From assembly GCA_936450465.1 (NCBI GenBank), contig OW388294.1, forward strand, positions 73,646,622 to 73,710,621: a stretch of 64,000 bases of DNA. Reading direction: 5' to 3'. Under the pieces are notes generated by a model that was not told the DNA's origin, made no database searches, and saw only the letters and a program-made list of their open reading frames with translations. This document shows, piece after piece, positions 11,342-21,451 of the stretch. How positions within the stretch are numbered: position 1 is the first letter of the stretch; every line of letters starts with the position of its first letter. The position numbers and the translations under genes were made by a program. Source of the DNA: Gibbula magus. Taxonomy: Eukaryota > Mollusca > Gastropoda > Trochida > Trochidae.

Positions 11342-11776
11342 CTGGAGAGACAAACACAGTTTTTGTATTAAGATTCAGAATTTAATTTGAGACTGGGAGA
11401 CGAAAAGATTTAGTAAATCAGAAAAATGGGCCAATGTTTTGGGGGTTTATTTTATTAGTGACACAAAATAGCGCTTCAGATGATAGGCAAAACATGTTAA
11501 TTTTAATATATTGACCATTTTCTCTGGAAAAATGGAAAGTGCATAGGCTTTCACTGATGCTGTTACCAATGGGAATAGAGTATAACATTTGTAAAGTTTA
11601 TCTAAGCATAAAACATGTTTACTTCCGTTATCAGCACGTGAGCATAAAATACACTCACATCCTTTTAGCAGAGCAGCTCATAATTAAATCACAATATACA
11701 ATAATTTCAAGCCTCAACATACCGGAGTATGGTAGGTTAAATCACATGCCTAAAGGGGAAGACACTACAAACCCAC

Positions 11777-12709
11777 CTGTTTCTGTTCATACTTAAGCGC
11801 GAGCTTGAGTCGAGAGAGAGTCAACTTCTCTGCATCCTCCTCCTCTTCCTCCTCCTCCTCCTCCTCGCTGTCCGTCTTCTTGTTGAGGACAGCGATCACC
11901 TCCTCACTGCTCCGACACTGGTCCAGGAGATCACAGGCATACTTCCGACACTGATGTGCCAGCTGTAGGTACGAGTCCTTGAATTCATTTTCACGTAGTG
12001 CCAGTTTATCAAGTTCCCACGACAACATAAACGCTGAGAGGACGGGGTCAGGAGAGGTCAGCGAGATCCATGCTGGACTCGCCAAGGCTCGATATGTGTT
12101 GATACGTAACAGTGAATGTCGAAGGCTGTCGGCGTGGACTTGAGCCTGGCAGCGTTTACAAGAACATGACAGCTGATGAGGACGTTCAATCGTTGCACCG
12201 TGGAGCAGGAGCAGTTGCAGAATCTCAAACTGGTTGCAATGTGCTGCTAGAATCACTGGTGATATGTCGGGTGAATAGTCGTAACTTTCTTCATCCATGT
12301 GACGTGTCTTTGACCAATCATATCCAAGCATTTCACGAGTAATAGACGGATGTTCAATCAACATTTCCACAATGCGGTAAACTCCTTCCCGTATAGCGTA
12401 CAGTAATGCATCTCCAATTTTCACTCCATCTTGTTTGAGTAGGAGTTCGACTATTTCTGTATTTTCGTTGTCAGCAGCTATCTGAATGGCTGACCGCCCC
12501 AGCATATCAGTGCAGTTGACATTGACGGGGTTCAAACCGTGTAAACATCGAATCATAGTCGGCTTGTCCCCCTTCTCTGCAGCGTCCAGGAACAAGCGTT
12601 CCTGGGGGTCGATCATTGTTCCTTTCTTCATTGTCTCCAGTGGGATGTCAACTGCTCGGCCTGAACCTCGGGATCCGCTGCGTTTACTCCCGTAACCATG
12701 GAGAACCAT
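11777..12709 (-). CDS. TRPC: TRPC4/5-like (TRP-gamma-like) channel, first coding exon: ankyrin repeats and TRP_2 domain
   Basis: This is the cytosolic N-terminus of a plasma-membrane, receptor-operated Ca2+-permeable cation channel. The ATG at 12709 starts 311 codons in phase 0, ending at the donor ACAG/GTGGGT. Residues ~34-175 form ankyrin repeats (RLFLDAAEKGD, GRSAIQIAADNENTEIVELLL, GDALLYAIREGV, SPVILAAHCNQFEILQLLL). H178, C182, C184 and C187 (HQLSCSCKRC) reproduce the H-x3-C-x-C-x2-C zinc site of TRPC channels. Residues ~195-275 are the TRP_2 segment (YRALASPAWISLTS; WELDKLALRENEFK; CDLLDQCRSSEEV). A run of ten Glu (E282-E291, GAG/GAA) is unusual in this linker. LKLALKYEQKQ leads into exon 2. 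The ATG is the first in the exon, 74 bases after an acceptor, so upstream exon(s) are non-coding or supply another start. Confidence 0.96.
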
Positions 12710-12783
12710 GTTTTAAAGATGTTCCAATGCAGCACCACCCCTTCAGATGATGGAGGACAAGAGGGGCACTGGTTCTTGAGAAT
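12710..12783 (-). other. TRPC 5' UTR part of the first coding exon
   Basis: Upstream of the ATG, the minus strand has the acceptor TTTTCTATTCCAG/ATTCTCAAG, so the exon probably begins at 12783 and the transcript starts further right in one or more leader exons. I cannot place the leader exon or promoter with confidence. Confidence 0.6.
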
Positions 12784-12842
12784 CTGGAATAGAAAATATT
12801 CAAATTGAAAGGAAAGAAATAAGGGTGTGAGAGATATAGAGG

Positions 12843-12968
12843 ATATTTTGTGTTTTCAGTGTGATATCACTTATTTCTCATCGAGTGACAGGGTAAAGCC
12901 GAAAATATTGGCTTTACCCCGTCACAAGATGAGAGATACGTGATATCTCACTAAAAACACAAAATATT
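12843..12968. repeat. Long imperfect palindrome (foldback element)
   Basis: The left arm, starting ATATTTTGTGTTTTCAGTG and ending GACAGGGTAAAGCC at 12900, is repeated inverted from GGCTTTACCCCGTCAC (12910) to AAAACACAAAATATT. The arms are ~58 bp with a loop of about 9 bases and a few mismatches. It lies just upstream of the TRPC first coding exon. Probably a MITE-like foldback. Confidence 0.8.
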
Positions 12969-12969
12969 C

Positions 12970-13250
12970 TGTTTATTATATGCTACTGTGGTCGGAAATA
13001 TGGTGTTTTACGTCCAAAACTGCTTCAATTGAGCGAGTTCTGGCGACGTCATACCATTGTTGCTCTGTCACTTAGCAACGGCGATGACATCGCGTTGATT
13101 GTAAACATGACATCATACCACTGTACAGATGACGTCATCCCCTGTGATATTTCACTGTGTTGAGAAAGTGATATCAAACTGCAGTGATGAGAACACATTT
13201 TCTCAAACTGAGAAAATTCAGTCTCACATCGCTTAGCATATAATAACATA
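12970..13250. mobile_element. Small element with TTATTATATGCTA inverted ends
   Basis: TGTTTATTATATGCTA at 12970-12985 is inverted at 13234-13250 (TAGCATATAATAACATA). The inside contains several TGACGTCAT-like motifs and CTTAGCAACGGCG. The middle (about 13.05-13.17 kb) is matched in reverse orientation near 36.02-36.14 kb, which marks it as dispersed. No protein is encoded. Confidence 0.55.
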
Positions 13251-13432
13251 CCGGTAGAATATAAAATCTTCAGCAAATATAATAGTTATCAGTGTTCTTC
13301 ACCAGCAACTTTCGCCAACTTCATTTGTTCAGGGTTGCATATAAATATCTGTTGGTTGATTACAAACTTGCCCCGTTTATGATATGCTAGATTTGTGTGG
13401 AGACTACAATTCTAGATCTTCATAGAATATAC

Positions 13433-13661
13433 TTTGTCAAAGTCAACTATAGCATAAAATTTGCATCTCACAAATGATGGTGAGATTCTAAATTTATGAA
13501 TGGCAATTTGAAAAATGAACATGGCCCAGGATACATTTGGCACATCAACCACGTCCTTGTAGTCTATAGTGGCTTCAGGCTCGTATCGAAATATCAACAT
13601 GTACGTCACAAAATCAAATGACTTTGGAAAATTCACATGATAAAAGACATCATTCTCAGGC
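13433..13661 (-). other. Candidate exon, function unknown
   Basis: On the minus strand, a T-rich acceptor TTTAATACCTTTAG/GCCTGAG opens a frame without stops (PENDVFYHVNFPKSFDF, then YMLIFRYEPEATIDYKD) that reaches a possible donor GACAAA/GTATATT. The YxLIFRYEPE stretch faintly recalls laminin-B-type domains, but this is too little to name it. It lies in the presumed 5' intron of TRPC in the same orientation and does not resemble a TRPC. It could be an exon of another gene, a pseudo-exon or chance. Confidence 0.25.
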
Positions 13662-14589
13662 CTAAAGGTATTAAAAAAAACAGCAGTTTAGACACATCAA
13701 CAACTGTAACATAATGGAAATAGAGTGTTTTTCATTAAAAACATATGGAAAAGATTAAATGATTTTAAAAGGCGATATATTTCTTTAATTTGTTTTACGT
13801 ACCATCCAAATATGATTTTGACAAGTTAATCTCTCTAAATAAAATTTTACAGATAAACTAACAAAAAAAGTACAACCGTTTTATTCTATTCCATGCTGTT
13901 CTACTTATATGAAAACTTTTAGGCAACTTTTCATTTACACTAACTAAAGCTGCACTCCCCCTCTCTTTTGCCTTTAGACATTTTGCTCCCATAAAACCCA
14001 TAAAACATGTACAAGTATTGGTGCCAAATTTTGTCTGGCCTTAGTTGATGGTTATTTCAACTCTAAACTGACCTACACAAACTTACACTTTTTTCCTTCT
14101 AATTTCAAAAAATAATCCTTACAAATTTCATCTCTTGCAACTTTGTTAACAATCCCTTTCCAATTCTCCAGTTTTTTTTCATTTTTGCAAATCTATTTTT
14201 CACATTTGATCATTCATTACTGTATCACTTACAATTGATGATCAGCGATTTTAATAAAGTCTTTTCTTCCTAAATATTTTATTACTTTTCAATTTCCCCC
14301 TTCATTTTCATCTATTTTCCCCTTTTTTACCTTGTAATAATTACTAATTAGTCACCTTTATCTCTATTGCTGTACTGATAGAGATCGACCAACTAACCAG
14401 TCAGACAGCTGTACCTGTGTTCCCAATAGTGAGCATGATACAAGACAATCGATGCTATAATTACTGAGCTCTGTGTTAACCTCCTAATCATACTTCGTGT
14501 ACTACTCTCGTGTACACCTAGCCTCTCGTTAAGATTATATCATGTCATTCAATCCTACAGGAGATCATTTTTCATGTTCCAAATCTCAT

Positions 14590-15240
14590 TAAAATTATAT
14601 ATTGCACAACATTTCTGCCAGTTGTATGATAAGATCATTCAGGGAAAAAAACACTGGTTAATTTTAAAATGTGTCAAATTGGTCCAAATCATATATCATT
14701 TAAATTTCTAAAATCTACATAATACATCATATCAAATTTTTGTCACATTTGTATGATAATATAAAAAAAGCCTAATTTTCAGTTGTGTCAAATTAGTCTG
14801 AATCATATATCATAGAATACTTATAATTCCTTTTCTAACATCAACATAATACATTGTATCAAAATTCTGTCACATTTTTTGTTTTTTTGTTTTTGTTTTG
14901 AACTCCATACATGACAAATCATAACAAGAAACAGTTCAGTTTTAACACATTCTGTCACATTTGTATGATAAAATCAACCAATCCTAAATTCAATTTTCAA
15001 GTGTGTCATGATGCTAATCATACATATATGTAATACCTATGTAACTACCAATAGATCAATTATTGTACCACAGTTGCGTGATAAGGTCAGTCCTAACAAA
15101 AATACATTTTAATCATACTCCACTATCATGCATGTCATGATTCCAATCATATACCATACATGTAATACTAATATGTTTCTAGCGTCACATCACAATAAAT
15201 CAATGATCAAATTTTATGTCACAAATCATGCGTCATGTTT
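14590..15240. repeat. Degenerate ~150-bp tandem repeat
   Basis: The motifs CACATTTGTATGATAA, TGTGTCAAATTRGTC and AATCATATATCAT recur about four to five times in the same order roughly every 150 bp, with many substitutions. An old tandem array with no coding potential. Confidence 0.6.
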
Positions 15241-17510
15241 TACTTATACGTACCTAGTGACTGCGTCATGTCTGCAGGTATAAATATGTATACTGTATAT
15301 GTATGTGAGTCAGTCCTCAAAAGTTAATCACCACAATGGTGTCTAACAATGTAAACAGTATTTTAGAATATTTTACATGTCATATTGAGAGTTGGTACAG
15401 TATCTTGACATTACATTGTCCATGAGAATATCAGCCACTGTCATTCTCATCTTCTAAAAAATTATGCTTTCTCAAACCTACAAGTAAATTTCCATTTTCA
15501 CAACCTGAAATAAAAATATATTTTTTACTTACTTTACCAGTTAGATATCACACGTCCATTTGAACACAGTTCTTGGTAAAATAGATCATAAATTGCACAT
15601 GAAAACATAAATCCAGAATATTTCCGCAACTACCATCAAGTAACACCGATAATCCTCTGTTGTTGGAGCACAGATTGAAGGCAACAGGTTTCAGGTTGGC
15701 AGTCGTATCCCCCAGGAGAGGAATAATACCTCTCGGTCAGCGCCACTCTCAGAGTTAGTTGGTGCTGTCAGCAGTTTGTCAAGAACAGATCAATACCAGC
15801 CGGCGGCAAGGACCAATGTATGTGTGTTACTTGGTAAGACTAATTAATCTGATGCTGAGTCTAAGATCGTTAGAGGATGAGCTAATCATTACAAGTATAA
15901 TTATATTGCTTCAATAAAATGATATGAAATGAAATGGTACTTTGTAAAGAGAATTCAATGACATTACGTTTGAGGGCAAATTTGCAGGCCACAAATACCT
16001 TTGACAAATGAAAAGTTTACGTTTTAGCTACTTGATCAATTAGTGCCAAACCATTCTGTTAGGCCAATTTTCAGAAACCCCAACTACTTAACAAAGAAAT
16101 TAATCCAGAATTTTCTGCAAGGTTCTCTTCAAGCATAGGTGACATCAGCAACAATTGGCAAGGATAAGCATGGGGAGCGTGCCCTGTTCCATAGATGGTT
16201 AAGTTTTGATTTTCTAAAGAAAAAGATCTTGACCCAAAAAGCAGAGCGTGGGGTCAAATGACCACCCATTTAAGATTTTCAAGTCTTATACAATCTAAGA
16301 TGTTTCCATTTATGACCCTTTAAATCCAAACAAGGAACAATGACTCTGCAAATATTCCTTACAAAAATTTGTTTCAAACTTTATTCAAGGTAGTGTTCAA
16401 ATCAATCTCCATGTCAAATCTCTATATCATATTTATCATTATAGGGGTAACGTTGTTTCAGGGCATTATCATTTGCAGAAGCCTGAGGTCTTCAATTAAC
16501 TGCCCGACAAAGGAGATTCCTAAGTGACATCACATAGAAACGAAGTGATAATGGCCCGTCGTCAGCATTGAGAGGGCCGTTATCATTTGCAGTGGCCCGC
16601 TCATTTCTGATAACAAGAGGGCAGTTTCATGATAATTCCATCCATTTTAGCTATAATACTTTTTTAACCAAGGTGTATCAAAAATCTTGGATCTCACAGA
16701 TTCCATCATTCCAATGTACACTCTAGGCTCCTACCACCTGTATAACATAGAACATGAGCATTTAAGAATTTTGGAAAACATCAAACGCTACAAGTTACAG
16801 TCAGTGTTTGAAACAGCTGCCTATACCTGCTTGTAAGCATAATGCAGGTTAATTTCAGATAGGGACAGTTGCAGAAGTGGTCGGCAAGTCCAGCTAGTTG
16901 TGGAATTTGTTATGGCTAAGTGTCTATGCAATGCAGAACCTGTCAAAGTTTGAGACTTGTTTTCTTTCAAACCACACGCACTGAGTACCGGTAAAGACGT
17001 AAAGAGTATTTCAAACACTGGTTACAGTAGCGACAGATTTCATAAATTACCTTTTTGCACCGATAATACAAAACCAGCTGAAAGAGACATATTGATTTTT
17101 GGAAGTTCCGCTCCTGAATACTTCACGACGCACACATTCTTGCCTTCAGGAGGAATTTAAAGCAATGAGACTGATTTTGATGATGTATATCGAACACAGC
17201 ATTATCCTGTCAAGGTCTGATACAGTTTTATTTGCTTTGATCCTTTCACGCCGTACAACTCGAAAAGTCATCAGTAAGTTTCCTTGCTATCAATTCTCCA
17301 GCTTCATGGGATATACTTCAAGAAGTTATCTTCAGAAGTCTCTATTGCAGATTATATTGATCATGCATACAAGTAAAAGGATATCATTATAGATCATGTC
17401 AATAACATCATGAAATCTGTAGATTGTTGCTCAGACATACCTTGCTTTCAATCACATAGTACTAAAAGTTCAATAAAGGCAAAAGGTTTACCGGTAGTTC
17501 AAAAAGGGGT
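15241..17510. other. Non-coding stretch with a few short palindromes
   Basis: No gene recognised. Around 16.44-16.64 kb GATAATGGCCCG and GGGCCGTTATCAT face each other, suggesting a small foldback relic. A more complex, less AT-rich patch at 15.65-15.83 kb has no recognisable coding content. Confidence 0.4.
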
Positions 17511-17622
17511 ATAAGTCTGCTTTCAAGAGTATATCACTAGATGGTTGAGTTCACATGAAGTATGAATCTGCTTTCAAGAATATTTCTCTGTTACCATTGT
17601 GGCTAGCATTACCACAGGAAGA
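17511..17622 (-). repeat. SINE remnant flanking the 36-bp satellite
   Basis: CTGCTTTCAAGAATATTTCTC, then GGCTAGCATTACCACAGGAAGAAAG, aligns with the family body GCTTTCAAGAGTATTTCAC, then GGCTGCTAGTATTATGGCAGGGAGAAAG, seen at 21.2, 29.4 and 43.4 kb. A second CTGCTTTCAAGAGTAT lies just before it. The remnant runs directly into the first satellite unit. Confidence 0.65.
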
Positions 17623-18785
17623 AAGCCTGCAAGCCCATTATAGCATTGCAATATTGTAAAGCCTGCAAGCCCATTATAGCATTGCAATATGGTAAAGCCT
17701 GAAAATCCATTATAGCATTGCAATATGGTAAAGCCTGCAAGCCGATTATAGCATTGCAATATTGTAAAGCCTGCAAGCCCATTATAGCATTGCAATATGG
17801 TTAAGCCTGAAACCCATTATAGCATTGCAATATGGTAAATCCTGCAAGCCCATTATAGCATTGCAATATTGTAAAGCCTGCAAGCCCATTATAGCATTGC
17901 AATATGGTAAAGCCTTAAAACCCATTATAGCATTGCAATATTGTAAAGCCTGCAAGCCCATTATAGCATTGCAATATGGTAAAGCCTGCAAGCCCATTAT
18001 AGCATTGCAATATGGTTAAGCCTGAAAACCCATTATAGCATTGCAATATGGTAAAGCCTGCAAGCCCATTATAGCATTGCAATATGGTAAAGCCTGCAAG
18101 CCCATTATAGCATTGCAATATGGTTACGCCTGAAAACCCATTGTAGCATTGCAATATTGTAAAGCCTGCAAGCCCATTATAGCATTGCAATATGGTAAAG
18201 CTTGAAAACCCATTATAGCATTGCAATATTGTAAAGCCTGCAAGTCCATTATAACATTGCAATATGGTTAAGCCTGAAAACCCATTATAGCATTGCAATA
18301 TTGTAAAGCCTGCAAGCCCATTATAGCATTGCAATATGGTTAAGCCTGAAAACCCATTATAGCATTGCAATATTGTAAAGCCTGCAAGTCCATTATAGCA
18401 TTGCAATATGGTTAAGCCTGAAAACCCATTATAGCATTGCAATATGGTTAAGCCTGAAAACCCATTATAGCATTGCAATATTGTAAAGCCTGAAAACCCA
18501 TTATAGCATTGCAATATGGTAAAGCCTGCAAGCACAGTATAGCATTGCAATATGGTAAAGCCTGAAAACCCATTATAGCATTGCAATATGGCAAAGCCTG
18601 AAAACCCATTATAGCATTGCAATATTGTAAAGCCTGCAAGCCCATTATAGCATTGCAATATGGTAAAGCCTGCAAGCCCATTATAGCATTGCAATATGGT
18701 AAAGCCTGCAAGCCCATTATAGCATTGCAATATTGTAAAGCCTGCAAACCCATTATAGCATTGCAATATGGTAAAGCTTGCCAGT
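17623..18785. repeat. 36-bp satellite array, about 32 units
   Basis: The unit AAGCCTGCAAGCCCATTATAG + CATTGCAATATGGTA repeats with a 36-bp period (for example GCCTGC at 17625 and 17661). Variants alternate between GCAAGCCC and GAAAACCC and between TATTGTAAA and TATGGTTAA, giving irregular higher-order patterns. Because 36 is divisible by 3, long frames of 12-residue repeats (ILQCYNGLAGFT) run through it; these are not genes. The unit resembles an internal segment of the local SINE. Confidence 0.95.
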
Positions 18786-19295
18786 AACAACTGTAGCCGA
18801 CATAACTATTAAATAGAGGTTAATTATATGAATTTAAATCAAAGAGATTATCAAAGATGAATCACTTTTCCCTTGAATTATTTTCATGTATTTAAAATAA
18901 AGTTTGGATTTTAAGATAGCCATCATACTGGGTCACTTAGATCAATCCTGAAGAAGATTGTTGCAGAATAAAAGGTTCAGAATCCGGAAGTTTCCATGCT
19001 TTTTAAATCATTTTATTAGGTCAATAACAAAACTGTCATTCAGCAAATTCATCATATTGGATAAATGGTTTACAGGAGGAAACAGTGAACATTAAATAAC
19101 ATGGATCTACTCCTATATGCTTAATTTCTCTCTGTGTGTATCACTTCCATACAATTTCAAAATATATTTCTTCATTATTCAAATCACGAGGGTGAAGTAC
19201 ATCCCCTGAGTACTTGACACAAGCCAGTAACGTGTTTAGTACAGAGAAAATAAAAGGGCTGAAAATATGAAAGCTACTCCATTTCTTATAAAAAT
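18786..19295. other. Non-coding spacer
   Basis: AT-rich sequence between the satellite and the next element. Nothing recognised. Confidence 0.5.
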
Positions 19296-20191
19296 AGAGC
19301 CATGGGCTCTGTAGCTCATCAGTATTTCATTGATTTATTATCTAAGGTTGAATATCTAAGTTATCTCAAGTAATACATTGTTAACAAGTAAAATAATATG
19401 GGTTTGAGATCATGGTCACCAATCCTACAATTAAGAATCACTTTTGACCAAAGAATCTCTACACAACATTTCACCTTTCTAGAGCTTTACATATAAACTG
19501 GAGAAGATGAAAATAGGTTTTTGGGTCATGACCCGTGACCTAGATTGGGGTCACAGGGTCACACAATCTACAATTTAGATTCCCCATTGGCCAAGGAGTC
19601 TGCACACAACTTTTCAGCTCTCTAGACCTTTTGGAACTGGAGAAGAAGATGAAAATAGGTTTTTAAGGATGTGACCCCTGTGACCCCATTTGGGGTCATG
19701 GGGTCACGAAATCTACAATTTAGAATCCCCATTGGCCAAGGAGTCTGCACACAACTTTTCAGCTCTCTAGACCTTTTGGCAGTGGAGAAGAAGATGAAAA
19801 TAGGTTTTTAAACATGTGACCCCTGTGACCCCATTTGGGGTCATGGGGTCACGAAATCTACAATTTAGAATCCCCATTGGCCAAGGAGTCTGCACACAAC
19901 TTTTCAGCTCTCTAGACCTTTTGGAACTGGAGAAGAAGATGAAAATAGGTTTTTAAACATGTGACCCCTGTGACCCCATTTGGGGTCACAGGGTCACGAA
20001 ATCTACAATTTAGAATCCCCATTGGCCAAGGAGTCTGCACATAAAATTTCAGCTCTGTGGAGTTATTGGTTCTGGAGAAGAAGTCGAAAAAGTGAAAAGT
20101 TTACGGACGGATGGACGGACGGACGGATGGACGGACGCCGGACGCCATGCCATGCCATAAGCCCATCGGGCCTTTCAGGCCTGATGAGCTA
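19296..20191 (+). mobile_element. Pearl/Helentron-like non-autonomous element, copy D (145-bp core family)
   Basis: The 5' hairpin is AGAGCC-ATG-GGCTCT (19296-19310), then TAGCTCATCAG (19312-19322). About four tandem cores of 145 bp follow (ATCTACAATTTAGA at 19566, 19711, 19856 and 20001), carrying CCATTGGCCAAGGAGTCTGC and TGACCCC palindromes. Then come a GACGGATGGACGGACG tract and the 3' hairpin AGCCCATCGGGCC-TTTCA-GGCCTGATGAGCT. The terminal CTGATGAGCTA (20181-20191) is the exact inverse of the 5' TAGCTCATCAG. The core sequence is unrelated to copies A-C but the architecture is the same. No protein is encoded. Confidence 0.8.
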
Positions 20192-21126
20192 AAAATGCCA
20201 GAATTTAAGTCAACATATGCAGATTAAAATCCACAATTCCTTATTAATCTGACATTGAGATGTGTTAAAGTCAATATCCTCTTAATGATTATTCATATCT
20301 TCCTGAAACATTTCCATAACACCTCAGCTACTGAATTTATAAGTATAAAACCATTCTTTGTGACCAACTTACAGGAAACACAACTCATCGACCAAGGGAA
20401 TAATCTGGAATTGGTCACTTGCAAAAAAATGGCTATCCTGAAACTTCAGCTTACAGAGCTAAAAAGAATACATTCCATTTCTGATAAACATTTATAAATT
20501 TTTAACATATTTTCATTTTCAAGATATGCCATTCAAAGCCTGACGTAAAGGTAATTAACCCCCAATGGATGAGATGGTCCAGATTGCCCATTTTAATCAA
20601 CAACTCAGTAGGCAGAACAATCATCCCAGCTCGTTAGCAGGAAACAATTAGCACTAGGCGTCCAATCCTCTCACAATCGTCATCACATGGACCCTACCTG
20701 TTGATATGTGATTTGTTTACTACAAAGGTTAGGCCAACCAGGAAATGTTTGGTTTTCTCTGTAATTGTTGTATGAACATTTGTTCAATGGTTTATACAAG
20801 AGACATGCACATGTTGATGGCAACCGTTACTTCTACAGGTAGAATAGATAAAAATAGTTGTATTCTTGATTTTCTCTTATTTCAATGAGAACATTACTTC
20901 TCATAATACTTCAAGAGTGCAATGTTTCGGTGAAGATAAAAATATATGAATACTTGAAAACTTGCTCTATTTTTAATGAGAAATGAGATCTCGGTGTAGA
21001 TACTAACACAGATATCAAGTAGGTGGTGTCATGCTTTATAGAAGTGTGATATCACTTGCTTGATAGTGTTGATTTAACACTATAAATCTTTCGCAAAAGG
21101 AGATATAAATCTATAGAAATGTTTCT
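20192..21126. other. Non-coding stretch
   Basis: An 80-codon plus-strand frame (20255-20497) has no recognisable motif. Otherwise nothing seen. Confidence 0.4.
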
Positions 21127-21451
21127 TACCAGCTTCTAGGTGAGGTGAGTTGGGGTTTAACGTAGAGTATTTCACTTATATCGCGGCTGCTAGTATTATG
21201 GCAGGGAGAAAGCCTGCAACGCCATGTGGCTATGCATTGCGGTGAAACCTGCGAGCATCGGCTGGAACTAGCGAACCATGGGAGGTACTACGCTGAAATT
21301 CAGTGTAACAGTGTAGCATTACACCCAAACAGTTGCACCCAGAACAGTTCTCTACTGCAGACAAAGTTGCCGTGCCCCTGGTGGGATTCGAACCCCGGAT
21401 CTCTTGATCTGAAGCTGAACGCGCTGCACTATCCCGCCCCTACCAGCTTCT
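21127..21451 (-). mobile_element. tRNA-derived SINE with intact target-site duplication
   Basis: The element spans 21138-21440 and is flanked by TACCAGCTTCT on both sides (21127-21137 and 21441-21451). On the minus strand it starts GGGGCGGGATAGTGCAGCGCG, has the B-box GGGGTTCGAATCCC, a body with CACCGCAATGCATAGCC, GCAGGCTTTCTCCC and CTCTACGTTAAACCCC, and ends in CTCACCTCACC. Both RNA polymerase III boxes are tRNA-like. Mobilisation would need a LINE partner, and none is in the window. This copy is the reference for the other family members listed here. Confidence 0.88.

Noticed and set aside
12112..12695. Plus-strand frames opposite TRPC exon 1
   Set aside because: Antisense shadows of the strongly supported minus-strand coding exon.
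17574..18790. Long repeat-containing frames (291 and 101 codons) as a repeat protein
   Set aside because: They follow from the 36-bp satellite, whose period is divisible by three. Several frames and both strands are open at once, with no start, splice or codon-bias signal.
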